DNA from: Nocardia concava NBRC 100430
GTDB lineage: Bacteria; Actinomycetota; Actinomycetes; Mycobacteriales; Mycobacteriaceae
Reading direction: 5' to 3'
DNA length: 64,000 bases
NCBI RefSeq assembly: GCF_000308815.1
Contig: NZ_BAFX01000048.1
Location: forward strand, 1-64,000
Both the position numbers and the translations under genes were made by a program. Within the stretch, counting starts at the first letter, position 1; each line of letters starts with the position of its first letter. Under the pieces are notes generated by a model. That model ran no database searches. It saw only the letters and a program-made list of their open reading frames with translations, and was not told the DNA's origin. Shown piece by piece: positions 35,943 to 44,823 of this stretch.

Positions 35943-37565
35943 ATGAACACCTTGCGGCCGTCCAGCCCGAAGCATCCCCGAACCCGTGCCGCGACCCTGC
36001 TGGCCGTCCTGGTGGCCCTCGGTGCCCACGCCCCCGGACTTGCCGCGGCCGAACCGGATTCGAGCACCTGGTACGTCCGCGCGGGCGCTCCCGCGGGCGG
36101 AACCGGTAGCGCGGAAGCGCCTTTCGACTCTCTCGCCCGTGCCGAGGCGGTCTCCCGTGACGGCGACACCATTCTCGTGCAGCCCTCCACCGCGACGCTG
36201 GACGGCGGCATCGCGCTCAAACCCGGCCAGAAGCTGGTGGGCGACGGCCCCGCGGTCATCGGGGCCGATGCCGCCGCGCTGCCCCGGATCACCAACACGA
36301 CCGGTGCCCACGACGGTGACGCCGTACGCCTGGCCGCGCGCACCGAGGTTCGCAATCTGGTCATCACCGGCGCCCGTCGTGGCGGCATCTACGGCACCGA
36401 CGCGATCGGCACGGTGATCGCGGGCAATGACGTCACCGGCACGAATCAGCAGTGCGCCGACGGTTTCATGATCGGCCCCTTCGGTCTGCCGCCCACCCTC
36501 CCGCTGGGCGCGTCGATTCCGGCGCTGCCGGAGTTCATCACCCTCAACAATGGCTGGGCGGCCATCATGACCGACTTCCGCGCCGCGGCGGGCACGGTCC
36601 GCATCGAGGGCAATACCGTCCACGACACCGCCTGCGGCGACGGCATCGATATCCGCGCGCTCGGCGCCAGCGATATCGATGCCGCGGTGAGCCGGAATAC
36701 GCTGCGCGACATCAATCTCGGCCTGGCCAAGCTGTCGGTGCTCACCATCGGCGTGCAGGCCGGCGACAACGCCCGGCTGACCGGCCGGATCGACGGCAAC
36801 TCCGAGACCGATATCGCCACGGCCGCAACGGGTCTGACCAATGTCATGGCCGACAGCGAGGGCGTCTTCATCAACCCCTTCGGGCAGGCGCACCTGGATG
36901 TCACCGTGGACGCCAACCAATTCCACAATGGCTACGGCAATTTCTCCGCCAATGGCCTGGAGTACGCGACCACCAGCGGTACGCCCGACAGCCGGGTCAC
37001 GGTGACCAACAGCGTCTTCGACAATGTCACCGGCGACCTGATCGAGAACTACAACCTCAGCACCGGTGGCGCGCATCAGTCGCTGACGTTGAAGAACGTG
37101 TACGCACATCATTCCACCTTCCCGGGCGCGGCGCTGAATTCCGTTGTTCCCGCGAATCTCGGAACCTGTGTGGTGACAACCAATTTCGGCCGCGCCGCGC
37201 ACACGGACCTGACCATCGCCGACTCGGATTTCGGTGATTGCAGCGCCGACGGCATCGGCCTGATCGCCTACACCCCGGCCGGAAGCGAGCCCAGCACCGC
37301 CGCGCTCACCTTCGATATCCGCGACACGGTTCTCGGCGGAGCCGCGGCCAATGGCATCAGCATCCGGAATATCGGCGACACCGCCGTGCTGCACGGCTCC
37401 ATTGTGCGCACCTCGATCGCGGCGGCCCGGGAATCGCTGCTGCGGGCGAGCAGCAGTGGAGGCCGAATCGGCAGTGCCGCAATTGATCTGAGCGATATCA
37501 CCCTGGATGGCAAGGCGGCCGATCGGCAGGCCGTGCAGAAGGAACTGATGTCCAATTTGTCGTGA
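35943..37565 (+). CDS. Secreted right-handed beta-helix protein
   Basis: A 540-residue exported protein. Residues 1-36 form a signal peptide with a basic start, a hydrophobic core ATLLAVLVALGAHAPGL and cleavage near AAAEP. The mature part is built of short repeated strands with Asn/Asp/Gly turns (VIAGNDVTGTN, VRIEGNTVHDTACGDGIDI, VTVTNSVFDNVTGD), the pattern of pectate-lyase-like parallel beta-helices. No catalytic residues of a specific lyase family were identified. It might bind or cleave a polysaccharide. Transcribed alone. Confidence 0.8.
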   Translation: MNTLRPSSPKHPRTRAATLLAVLVALGAHAPGLAAAEPDSSTWYVRAGAPAGGTGSAEAPFDSLARAEAVSRDGDTILVQPSTATLDGGIALKPGQKLVGDGPAVIGADAAALPRITNTTGAHDGDAVRLAARTEVRNLVITGARRGGIYGTDAIGTVIAGNDVTGTNQQCADGFMIGPFGLPPTLPLGASIPALPEFITLNNGWAAIMTDFRAAAGTVRIEGNTVHDTACGDGIDIRALGASDIDAAVSRNTLRDINLGLAKLSVLTIGVQAGDNARLTGRIDGNSETDIATAATGLTNVMADSEGVFINPFGQAHLDVTVDANQFHNGYGNFSANGLEYATTSGTPDSRVTVTNSVFDNVTGDLIENYNLSTGGAHQSLTLKNVYAHHSTFPGAALNSVVPANLGTCVVTTNFGRAAHTDLTIADSDFGDCSADGIGLIAYTPAGSEPSTAALTFDIRDTVLGGAAANGISIRNIGDTAVLHGSIVRTSIAAARESLLRASSSGGRIGSAAIDLSDITLDGKAADRQAVQKELMSNLS

Positions 37566-37778
37566 TGTGGCCAATTGTTAACCATTGGTCCATTTCTTGA
37601 ATACCTAGATTAACGGCGAAAGTCCTTGCCGGGCAACGTGTCAGGAAAATGTGCGTCCAGTCACTTATGGCAAATATGCATTGCCACTTGTCTGATAACA
37701 GACTTAAGGTTTGCTTGTCAGTAACTGAACCTGCGACGTGTCCTGATTCCGCAGGCCTACTCAATCGAGGTAAATCAA

Positions 37779-38504
37779 GTGCTCAAGCGTGGACTCGTCG
37801 CGGCTTCCGCATTGGTGGCCGCAATCACGACCATCACCGCAGGAGCGGCAAATGCCCAGCCCGCCACCGGTGATGTGGGTGCCGTCCACTGGACCGCATC
37901 CGCCACCGACCGATCGGGCACCATCACCACCGATGTCGGTTCCATGGATGTCGAAAACGGCGTCTTCAAAATCAAAGGCGCCGATGGCACGGTGGTTGCC
38001 GGAACCGAACTGACCTTCCGCGTCGACGATTTCGTCTTCCCCATCGCGGCGGAAATCCGTGGCCTCACCGCCACCCTGACCCCGCAATTCGATCTGCAGC
38101 ACGCGGTCTATCAGCCGGTCGCCATGCCTTTCGAAGACACTGCCCCCTGGAAGACCCCGTACGACCGTGAGCAGGCGGCCTGGAACCGCATGAAGGACAC
38201 CATCTCCATCGGCGCCACCATCGGCACCCTGGTCGGCGGCATCGGCGGCGCCGCCGTCGGCTGCGCCCTGGGCGGCATCGCCGTCGGCTCCGGCGCCACC
38301 CTCGCCACCGGCATCATCGGCGGCCTCTTCTTCTTCCTCCCCGGCGCGGTCGTCGGCTGCCTCGCGGGAGCCGCCGCCATGGGCGCCCTGGGCGCCGTCG
38401 GCGGCATGATCCTGGTCACCGCCCCTGTGGCCATCGCCGCCGCGGTCCAATACTTCACCACCATCAACGAGCCCTTCACCCCGGCGCCGGCTCCGGCGAA
38501 GTAG
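37779..38504 (+). CDS. Secreted protein with glycine-zipper-like hydrophobic C-terminal half
   Basis: A 241-residue protein with a GTG start. A signal peptide covers residues 1-26 with a cleavage site at ANAQP. A beta-rich domain of about 90 residues follows (WTASATDRSGTITTDVGSMD). The C-terminal half has three Gly/Ala-rich hydrophobic segments: ISIGATIGTLVGGIGGAAVG, then IGGLFFFLPGAVVG and AMGALGAVGGMILVTA. These look like glycine zippers that could insert in the envelope. The family and function are unknown. A strong terminator follows the stop. Confidence 0.72.
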   Translation: MLKRGLVAASALVAAITTITAGAANAQPATGDVGAVHWTASATDRSGTITTDVGSMDVENGVFKIKGADGTVVAGTELTFRVDDFVFPIAAEIRGLTATLTPQFDLQHAVYQPVAMPFEDTAPWKTPYDREQAAWNRMKDTISIGATIGTLVGGIGGAAVGCALGGIAVGSGATLATGIIGGLFFFLPGAVVGCLAGAAAMGALGAVGGMILVTAPVAIAAAVQYFTTINEPFTPAPAPAK

Positions 38505-38518
38505 CCGACGCGGGCTCC

Positions 38519-38554
38519 GGCCCCGGTCGCGCCGATGAGGGCGCGACCGGGGCC
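38519..38554. terminator. Bidirectional terminator between secreted protein and APC permease
   Basis: GGCCCCGGTCGCGCC pairs perfectly over 15 bp with GGCGCGACCGGGGCC around the loop GATGAG. It lies between the convergent stops and has no long T run, as is common in this group of organisms. Confidence 0.75.
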
Positions 38555-38567
38555 TCCGCTGGTTCTT

Positions 38568-40196
38568 TCATTCCTCGTGGATCGGATCCGGGAGGGTCCA
38601 GCGCTGATCGCGCCGAGGGCGTAGGTAGAGGGCGTAGTAGGCGTAGCCCGCGGCCATGGTCGCTGCGGCGAAGGCGATCTGCTGCCAGTCGTTTCGGCCG
38701 AGGCTGTAGGCCGAGTAGAGCATGACGGCGATGACGATCAGCGGGGGTAGTGGCCACAGGGGCATCCGGTAGCCGCCGGGGATGCCGTTGGCTGCCAATC
38801 GGATTCGCAGTGCGGCCAGGGCTACGAACAGGTACACCAGGACCAGGCCCGCGCCGGTGGCGACTATGAGCCAGTGCAGCGGCAGCATTGCGGCCGCCAG
38901 TGCTGCGAAGGCGCCGACCGTCAGTGTCGCGACCACCGGGGTGTGCAGGCGCGGATGGACCGCGCCCAGTGCGCGATCGATCGGGTCCGGCCAGCTGCGG
39001 TCGCGGGCCGAGGCGAACAGCAGCCGCGCGATCTGGAGGATGATCGCGATCACCGCGTTCACGATGGCGATCGCGATGCCAACGCTCACAGCGGTATTCA
39101 CCGCCGACCCGCCGCGCGCGGTCAGGAAGTAGTTCATCGGGGCATCGCTGTGCAGCAGCTCAGTCAGTGAGGGTGCGCCCAGCACGACCGCCGCCAGCGG
39201 CAGGATCTCGATGGCGACCGTCGCGGCCAGGCAGATCATGATCACCCGGCCGATGGTCCGGGTGGCATTGCGCGTCTCCTCGGCGTAGTACACCGCCGCG
39301 CCATAACCGTTGTAGGCGAACAGCGCCACGGGAATCAGCGTGGCCAAGGACCCGATTCCCACTCCCGCCAATCCATCTCCGGCTGCCGTCTGTGCGTGGA
39401 CGAAGGTGCCCGGCCCGCGCTCGGTATGGGCCAGCCCGAGCACGACCAGCGCCGCGATGGCCGAAACCTCCACGCACAGAAAGACTCCCGTGACCCAGGC
39501 GTTCGCCTTGATATTGCACAGCGCGATCACCGTCGTCACCGCGATGACTCCCACCCCGACCCACTTGCCACCCAGACTCGGTATCGCCACGCTGAGGTAA
39601 TCGCCCGCGCCGAGCGCGATCACCGCGATGATCAGGACCCCGTTCACCAGCGTCAGCACGAAGATGGCGAAACCGCTGGAGCGCCCCAACAGCCTTGCCG
39701 CCCAGGTGTATTCACCGCCCGCGATCGGATAGGCCGCGGCCAGCTCCGCATAGCAGAGCCCCACGAACACCGACGCCACCGCCGCGAGCGCGAGGGTGAG
39801 CACCGACGCGCCCCCGGCCGCCAGCAGTATCGCCGGAACGATGATGAAAACGCTGGAAGCCGGCGTCACCGCCGACAGCGTGATGAGGATGTTCTCCATC
39901 ATCCCGAGCGCCCGCGACAGCTGCTGCGGGTAATGCCCGCGAGCGCCTGCGCCAGAGCTTGCGGTGGAGTTCGTGTCAGGCAATTCGCCGGTGGTCGGTG
40001 TGCCAGGGTGCGCGGGTATCGCGGTGGGTTCCGCGAGCTGTGCACTGGGCATCTCCGCGGTCGGTGCGTCGAGGTTTTCTGCCGGTGCTGAGTTGACGGA
40101 CATCGGGGAGGGGTCTGCGGGTGACGCGGTGGCGTTCACGGGCAGGGGAGTCGGGGTGTCGTCGGGCAGGGGAGTGGGGTGCGCGGGTGTCGCCAT
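38568..40196 (-). CDS. APC-superfamily amino-acid permease
   Basis: A 542-residue transporter. The first 85 residues are an unusual Pro/Thr/Ala-rich hydrophilic extension. About 12 hydrophobic helices then follow, starting with LSRALGMMENILITLSAVTP, the APC first-helix glycine-rich segment. The YAELAAAYPIAGGEYTW block is the classic APC motif after helix 2. The gene is divergent from a TetR gene that is coupled to a P1-family aminopeptidase, suggesting uptake of the peptide or amide substrate of that enzyme. A 23-bp palindrome lies 11 bases before its start. Confidence 0.9.
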   Translation of the reverse strand: MATPAHPTPLPDDTPTPLPVNATASPADPSPMSVNSAPAENLDAPTAEMPSAQLAEPTAIPAHPGTPTTGELPDTNSTASSGAGARGHYPQQLSRALGMMENILITLSAVTPASSVFIIVPAILLAAGGASVLTLALAAVASVFVGLCYAELAAAYPIAGGEYTWAARLLGRSSGFAIFVLTLVNGVLIIAVIALGAGDYLSVAIPSLGGKWVGVGVIAVTTVIALCNIKANAWVTGVFLCVEVSAIAALVVLGLAHTERGPGTFVHAQTAAGDGLAGVGIGSLATLIPVALFAYNGYGAAVYYAEETRNATRTIGRVIMICLAATVAIEILPLAAVVLGAPSLTELLHSDAPMNYFLTARGGSAVNTAVSVGIAIAIVNAVIAIILQIARLLFASARDRSWPDPIDRALGAVHPRLHTPVVATLTVGAFAALAAAMLPLHWLIVATGAGLVLVYLFVALAALRIRLAANGIPGGYRMPLWPLPPLIVIAVMLYSAYSLGRNDWQQIAFAAATMAAGYAYYALYLRPRRDQRWTLPDPIHEE

Positions 40197-40206
40197 GACC
40201 GTGCCT

Positions 40207-40229
40207 TTCTTTGACTTAGCATCAAAGAA
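40207..40229. promoter_or_regulatory. Candidate TetR operator upstream of APC permease
   Basis: TTCTTTGA-CTTAGCA-TCAAAGAA is a 23-bp palindrome with perfect 8-bp arms. It is in the divergent region between the APC permease (starts at 40196) and the TetR gene (starts at 40305), next to the permease ribosome site. Size and symmetry fit a TetR dimer. Confidence 0.55.
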
Positions 40230-40304
40230 TGGGGGAACTCGGCAGGACAAGAGGCACGAAGAGACGTAACAATGACTTAACTGTCTGTCGACGGAAGGAC
40301 ACCG

Positions 40305-40934
40305 GTGGCGCGGAAGAAGGATCAGGAGCGGGCGCGGCGCGCGATTATCGACGCCGCGCTCGCGGCGGTCGCGGATCCGGGGGCCGATCGGCTGCGCATC
40401 CGCGAGATCGCCGGCACCGCGGGTGTCTCGCCGGGCACCGTGCACTACTACTTCGAGGATCTGGCCAATCTGCTGCACGAGGTGCATCGCTTCGCCAGCG
40501 ACCGCTTCTTCGGCGACCGGCTGGCTATGGTCACCGAGATTCCGGACGCCAGAACCAAGATCGGCGCGCTGATCTGGGCCGGGCTACCCGAATCGCCGGA
40601 TGACACGCTGGTCACCGCGCTGTACCGGCTGGCCTCGTACCACGCCGTCTCCGCCCAGCACGGCGATCTCATCACCGCCCTGTTCAACCAGCAGGTGGCG
40701 GTGTACGCCAGCGCGCTGGAAGTCGGAATCGCCCAGGGGCACTTCATGATCGACGAGCCGATCCTGAGCGTCGCCCGGAATCTGGTGGCGCTGGAGGACG
40801 CCTACGGCCTGCACATCGTCAGCCGCAACCGGTCCATGACCAAAGTGACCGCCGCCCAACTGATCTGCTCTTTCGCCCGCACCGCCACCCGCTGCCCCGA
40901 CATCACCGTGCCCGCCGAGGAGGCCCATCGATGA
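40305..40934 (+). CDS. TetR-family regulator of the APC permease / P1 peptidase module
   Basis: A 209-residue protein with a GTG start and GGAAGGA upstream. The DNA-binding domain is residues 8-55, with LRIREIAGTAGVSPGTVHYY as the recognition helix region. The ligand domain that follows resembles the BetI/PuuR-like TetR_C group loosely. Its TGA overlaps the ATG of the P1 peptidase (ATGA), so the two are co-translated, and it is divergent from the permease. A perfect palindrome lies between the divergent starts. Confidence 0.88.
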   Translation: MARKKDQERARRAIIDAALAAVADPGADRLRIREIAGTAGVSPGTVHYYFEDLANLLHEVHRFASDRFFGDRLAMVTEIPDARTKIGALIWAGLPESPDDTLVTALYRLASYHAVSAQHGDLITALFNQQVAVYASALEVGIAQGHFMIDEPILSVARNLVALEDAYGLHIVSRNRSMTKVTAAQLICSFARTATRCPDITVPAEEAHR

Positions 40935-42088
40935 CCGACCCCCAGCTGTACTCACCCGACGGCCGTCCCCGCGCCCGCTTCCTGGGCATCGCGCCGCCGG
41001 GTGAGCCCGGACCCTGGAACGCCATCACCGACGTGCCCGGTGTCGAGGTCGGCTATCGCACAGTCATTTCCGGTGACGGGCCGCTGAAAGTCGGCGAAGG
41101 CCCGGCCCGTACCGGCGTCACCGCCATCCTGCCGCGCGGCCGCGCCGGGGTCGGGCGGCCCTGCGCGGCGGGCTGGTACTCGCTCAACGGCAATGGCGAG
41201 ATGACCGGCACGGCGTGGATCGACGAGGTCGGCCAACTGTCAATGCCCATAACGATTTCCAACACCCACGCCATCGGCCCCTGCCACACCGGCGCCGTCG
41301 AATGGATCGCCCGCGCCCACCCCCGCCTGGCCCGCGAATGGCTGCTCCCGGTCTGCGCCGAAACCTGGGACGGCTACCTCAACGACATCAACGGCGGCCA
41401 CATCACCCCCGCCATGGTCGCCGCGACCCTCGACTCCGCCCGCACCTGGCCCCTCCTCGAGGGTTCGGTGGGCGGCGGCACCGGCATGAACTGCTACGGC
41501 TTCAAGGGTGGCTCGGGCACCGCCTCCCGCCGGGTCCCCTTCGGCCCGGACACCTACACGGTCGGCGTCTTCGTCCAGGCCAATTTCGGTGCCCGCCACG
41601 AACTCACGATCGCGGGCCGCCGCGTCGGCGCGGAACTGGATACCGCCAACCCGCAGGAGACCGCCCCCTGGCCCGGCGACACCGTCGCTCCCGGCGGCGC
41701 GGGATCGGTGATCGTCATCGTCGCGACCGATGCGCCCGTGGACGCTCTCCAGTGCAAGGCCATGGCCCGCCGCGTCCCCTTCGGCCTGGCCCGCACCGGC
41801 ACCACCGGCAGCCTGTTCTCCGGCGACCTGTTCCTGGCCTTCTCCACGGCCTCGGATCGCCCGTCCGACACCGGCTTTCCGCGCGGCGAGCCGATGCCGG
41901 AGGAGCTGGTCACCACCACGCGGCTGCCCTGGAATCGCATGGATGCTCTCTACGCCGCCGTCGTCGAGGCCGTCGAGGAATCGGTCCTCAACGCCCTCAT
42001 CGTCAATGCCGACATGACCGGCCGCGACGGCCACCACTCCCCGGCCCTCCCACACGACCGCCTCCGGAAACTGTTGTCGGGCAAATAA
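40931..42088 (+). CDS. P1-family peptidase (DmpA/L-aminopeptidase-D-esterase type)
   Basis: A 385-residue N-terminal-nucleophile hydrolase. The blocks NAITDVPGVEVGYRT, ISNTHAIGPCHTGAVEW and the processing region GGGTGMNCYGFKGGSGTASR are those of family S58 (DmpA, BapA). These enzymes self-cleave before the nucleophilic Ser, here presumably in the GTASR stretch, giving two chains. Known members release N-terminal amino acids or beta-amino acids from amides and peptides. It is coupled to the TetR gene and divergent from an APC permease, suggesting an inducible uptake-and-cleavage module. Confidence 0.9.
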   Translation: MTDPQLYSPDGRPRARFLGIAPPGEPGPWNAITDVPGVEVGYRTVISGDGPLKVGEGPARTGVTAILPRGRAGVGRPCAAGWYSLNGNGEMTGTAWIDEVGQLSMPITISNTHAIGPCHTGAVEWIARAHPRLAREWLLPVCAETWDGYLNDINGGHITPAMVAATLDSARTWPLLEGSVGGGTGMNCYGFKGGSGTASRRVPFGPDTYTVGVFVQANFGARHELTIAGRRVGAELDTANPQETAPWPGDTVAPGGAGSVIVIVATDAPVDALQCKAMARRVPFGLARTGTTGSLFSGDLFLAFSTASDRPSDTGFPRGEPMPEELVTTTRLPWNRMDALYAAVVEAVEESVLNALIVNADMTGRDGHHSPALPHDRLRKLLSGK

Positions 42089-42132
42089 TCGGTTCGAGGT
42101 GCACCGCCTCTCCCGCGGGGCACTATCGAGGC

Positions 42133-42381
42133 ATGTCCGAAGTGAACAAGCACAACCTCGTCTATTTCGAGAACCCGTCGATGCGCGGCCTCTACGCCGC
42201 CATCGACGAATGGCAGCGCACCAACAACCACCGCTTCCTGTCCCTCACCATCCACCCCGACGCCGGCAACTTCTGCTGCATCGCCCTGACCAATCCGGCC
42301 GAGGTGGTCATCACCAGCGTCGACGGCCACAATCACGCCGCGGTCAACCGCTTCGGCAACCTGTCCGTCACCTCGGACTAG
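42133..42381 (+). CDS. Hypothetical protein, 82 residues
   Basis: A small cytosolic protein: NLVYFENPSMRGLYAAIDEW, then a beta-rich part (HRFLSLTIHPDAGNFCCIAL, VVITSVDGHNHAAVNRF). A CC pair and three His in the second half are notable. No domain is recognised. The ATG at 42133 is the first Met of the plausible region; the ribosome site (GAGG) is four bases upstream. It begins 44 bases after the P1 peptidase and may be the last gene of that unit. Confidence 0.55.
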   Translation: MSEVNKHNLVYFENPSMRGLYAAIDEWQRTNNHRFLSLTIHPDAGNFCCIALTNPAEVVITSVDGHNHAAVNRFGNLSVTSD

Positions 42382-42420
42382 GCCGAATGCGATGCTTCCG
42401 CACTGATTGTCGGCGAGGTG

Positions 42421-42774
42421 CTATCCGAGCTCCCCGCGCTTCTCCTGCCACGTACTGATCTGCCGCGGCCGCCACGCCCCACGCACCAAGGGGTTGTGGC
42501 CGTGCCGCCCGCTGCGCAGCTCCTTCCGGAACTCCCGGAAGTACTCGAACCGGATCATCAGCAGACCGAAGACGAAGAGCGCCGTCGCCACGATCGCGCC
42601 GATGATCGCCCACCCGCGATAACCGGATGCGGCGGCCGTCAGCGTCATCCCGAGCACCGCGATCCCCAGCAGGCACGACACCAGCGCTGGACCTTCGCCC
42701 GGATCTTCGATCGCATCCCCCGGATGCGGATGCCAATGTTCCCCGTTCGGCTTGATCGCCGTCACTTTCACCAT
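42421..42774 (-). CDS. Small membrane protein with two transmembrane helices
   Basis: A 117-residue protein. A His/Pro-rich start (NGEHWHPHPGDAIEDPGEG) is followed by two helices (ALVSCLLGIAVLGMTLTAAA and GWAIIGAIVATALFVFGLLM) and a basic tail with HNPLVRGAWRPRQISTWQ. No family was recognised. AAGGGAGG lies upstream of the start. Convergent with the 82-residue gene. Confidence 0.65.
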   Translation of the reverse strand: MVKVTAIKPNGEHWHPHPGDAIEDPGEGPALVSCLLGIAVLGMTLTAAASGYRGWAIIGAIVATALFVFGLLMIRFEYFREFRKELRSGRHGHNPLVRGAWRPRQISTWQEKRGELG

Positions 42775-42971
42775 GTCTACCTCCCTTGAACTGCGGAGAT
42801 TTGTAGCCCTTAGTCCAGAATGCGCCGATCGGCGAAGCTATGTGTGGGTAATTTCGGAGATTTGCGGGTCAGTGGCCGATTCTTTTTTCGAGGCCGTGTC
42901 GATTCGGCGGATCACCATTCGACCTTGACGTGAGAGGGTCGGACAGCGACCCCCGACAAGGAGGATGACCC

Positions 42972-43391
42972 ATGAAGCACATGATGATCTGGCGCGCCAC
43001 CGACGAGGGCAAGGCGTCCATGGCCGACACCGACTTCGGGAAGATGCTCGAGATCATGGGCCGCTACAACGACGAGCTGATCCGGGCCGGAGTGCTGCTC
43101 GCCGCCGAGGGCCTCGAGGACGCGGAGGAGGGTGTCGTCGTGGACTACTCGACCGAACCGCCCCTGGTCACCGACGGTCCGTACGGCGAGACCAAGGAAC
43201 TGTTCGGCGGGTTCTACATCCTGAACGTGGCCTCCAAGGAGGAGGCGATCGAATGGGCCAAGCGCGCGCCGAACTTCGGCCCCGGCTTCAAGACCGAGAT
43301 CCGCCGCGTCACCACCATCGACGAATTCCCGCAGGACAACGAGTGGATTCAGCGGGAACGCGCCTGGCGCGAGAAGACAGGCCAGCTCTGA
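42972..43391 (+). CDS. YciI/DGPF-domain protein
   Basis: A 139-residue protein of the YCII-related superfamily. TDGPYGETKELFGGFYILNV contains the DGPF-type motif, here DGPY, and is preceded by the usual MLEIMGRYNDELIRAGVLLA helix. The protein is probably a dimeric ferredoxin-like fold with unknown ligand. Such genes are typically encoded beside ECF42-type sigma factors, and one follows here. Its stop codon lies in the first unit of a 24-bp repeat array that leads to the sigma gene. Confidence 0.9.
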   Translation: MKHMMIWRATDEGKASMADTDFGKMLEIMGRYNDELIRAGVLLAAEGLEDAEEGVVVDYSTEPPLVTDGPYGETKELFGGFYILNVASKEEAIEWAKRAPNFGPGFKTEIRRVTTIDEFPQDNEWIQRERAWREKTGQL

Positions 43392-43529
43392 GACCTGCTC
43401 GACGACAGGCTCTGAGGCTTGGTCGACGGGAGGCTCTGAGGCTTGGTCGACGGGAGGCTCTGAGACCTGGTCGACGGGAGGTACTGAGGCTTGGTCGACG
43501 GGAGGCTCTGAGGCTTGGCCGACGGGAGG
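43386..43529 (+). repeat. Six tandem 24-bp repeats between YciI and ECF sigma genes
   Basis: Six units of the type CTCTGAGGCTTGGTCGACGG plus GAGG fill 43386-43529. Units 2 and 3 are identical, and the others differ at one to five positions. The first unit contains the YciI stop codon. Each of units 2-6 ends in GGGAGG, a Shine-Dalgarno sequence, and the last one is the ribosome site of the sigma gene starting at 43539. Confidence 0.9.
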
Positions 43530-43538
43530 CTTCGTGCG

Positions 43539-44819
43539 ATGACCGACAGCACCGGTCGTGAGGCGGTCGCCGCGGTGTGGCGCATCGAATCCGCGCGCAT
43601 CGTGGGCGCTTTGGCCCGCTACACCGGCGACTTCCCGCTCGCCGAAGACCTCGCCCAGGAGGCGCTGGCCGAAGCGCTGGTGACCTGGCCCCGGGAGGGC
43701 GTGCCGCGCAATCCGGCGGGCTGGCTGCTCACCGTCGGCCGCCGCCGGGCCATCGACGCCTTCCGCCGCCGGGCCGCCCGTGACGACCGCTATTCCGCCC
43801 TCGCCCGTGAATTGGGCGAGGGCGGAGCGGCTACCGGTGGCCTGCCGTCGGAAACGGCTGGTGCGGAACCACTCTGGGATCCGGACCAGATCGACGACGA
43901 TGTCCTCGCGCTGATGTTCATCTCCTGCCACCCGGTGCTCTCCCGCGAGGCGCGCGTGGCTTTGACCCTGCGCGTGGTCGGAGGTCTGACCAGCGACGAG
44001 ATAGCCAAAGCCTTCCTGGTGCCCACCGCCACCGTGCAGGCCCGCATCACCCGCGCCAAGAAAACCCTTGCGGCAGCGAACATCCCATTCGCCGTGCCTA
44101 CGGCCGATGAGCGAACGGCCCGCCTCACCTCGGTCCTCAATGTGATCTACGTGATCTTCACCGAGGCCTCCACGGCAACCTCCGGAGATTCCCTCATCCG
44201 CCTGGACCTGGCCGCCGAAGCCCAGCGCCTGGCCCGGGTACTAACCCGCCTCGTGCCCACCGAGCCCGAGGCGCACGGCCTGCTGGCCCTGCTCGAACTG
44301 ACCGCCGCCCGCTTCCCGGCCCGCACCGACGCACACGGCCAGCCGATCCTGCTCGAGCACCAGAACCGAAACCGCTGGGACCGCTCCGCCATTCGCCGCG
44401 GCCGAGCCGCCCTAGACCAAGCCGCCCGCGCGGGCCGCGGCCTCGGCGCCTACGGCCTCCAAGCCGCGATCGCCGAATGCCACGCCGTCGCCGACTCGGT
44501 AGATTCCACCGACTGGCCCCGCATAGTCCTCCTCTACGAGGCCCTCTCCCGCCTCTCACCCTCCCCGATCATCGACCTCAACCGCGCGGTTGCCCTCTCC
44601 ATGTCCGAAGGCCCAGCCGCCGCCCTGGCCCTCGTCGACGAACTCAAATCCGCAGCCGCCCTGGCCAATTCCCACCTGTTCCCGAGCGTCCGAGGCGAAC
44701 TGCTCACCCGCCTCGGCCGCCGGCAGGAGGCCCGCACCGAATTCGAACGCGCCTTATCCCTCTGCGCCAACGGCCCGGAACGCACCCTCCTCGAGAGCAA
44801 GCTCGCCGCCCTGGACTGA
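43539..44819 (+). CDS. ECF RNA polymerase sigma factor with C-terminal extension (ECF42-like)
   Basis: A 426-residue sigma factor. Region 2 is near residues 15-75 (AEDLAQEALAEALVTWP, then AIDAFRR), and region 4 near 120-185 (LTSDEIAKAFLVPTATVQAR). A long helical C-terminal domain of about 220 residues follows, ending in TPR-like segments (LRRQEARTEFERALSL type). ECF42 sigma factors carry such an extension, needed for activity, are encoded next to DGPF/YCII proteins and lack an anti-sigma factor, all as seen here. The ATG at 43539 uses the GGGAGG of the last 24-bp repeat. Confidence 0.9.
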   Translation: MTDSTGREAVAAVWRIESARIVGALARYTGDFPLAEDLAQEALAEALVTWPREGVPRNPAGWLLTVGRRRAIDAFRRRAARDDRYSALARELGEGGAATGGLPSETAGAEPLWDPDQIDDDVLALMFISCHPVLSREARVALTLRVVGGLTSDEIAKAFLVPTATVQARITRAKKTLAAANIPFAVPTADERTARLTSVLNVIYVIFTEASTATSGDSLIRLDLAAEAQRLARVLTRLVPTEPEAHGLLALLELTAARFPARTDAHGQPILLEHQNRNRWDRSAIRRGRAALDQAARAGRGLGAYGLQAAIAECHAVADSVDSTDWPRIVLLYEALSRLSPSPIIDLNRAVALSMSEGPAAALALVDELKSAAALANSHLFPSVRGELLTRLGRRQEARTEFERALSLCANGPERTLLESKLAALD

Positions 44820-44823
44820 TGGA

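Noticed and set aside
43386..43529. Tandem repeats as a CRISPR array or as a peptide-coding repeat (QSLPSTKP on the minus strand)
   Set aside because: The units are directly adjacent without unique spacers, and the repeat peptide has no independent start or ribosome site. The YciI stop and sigma ribosome site explain its position better.
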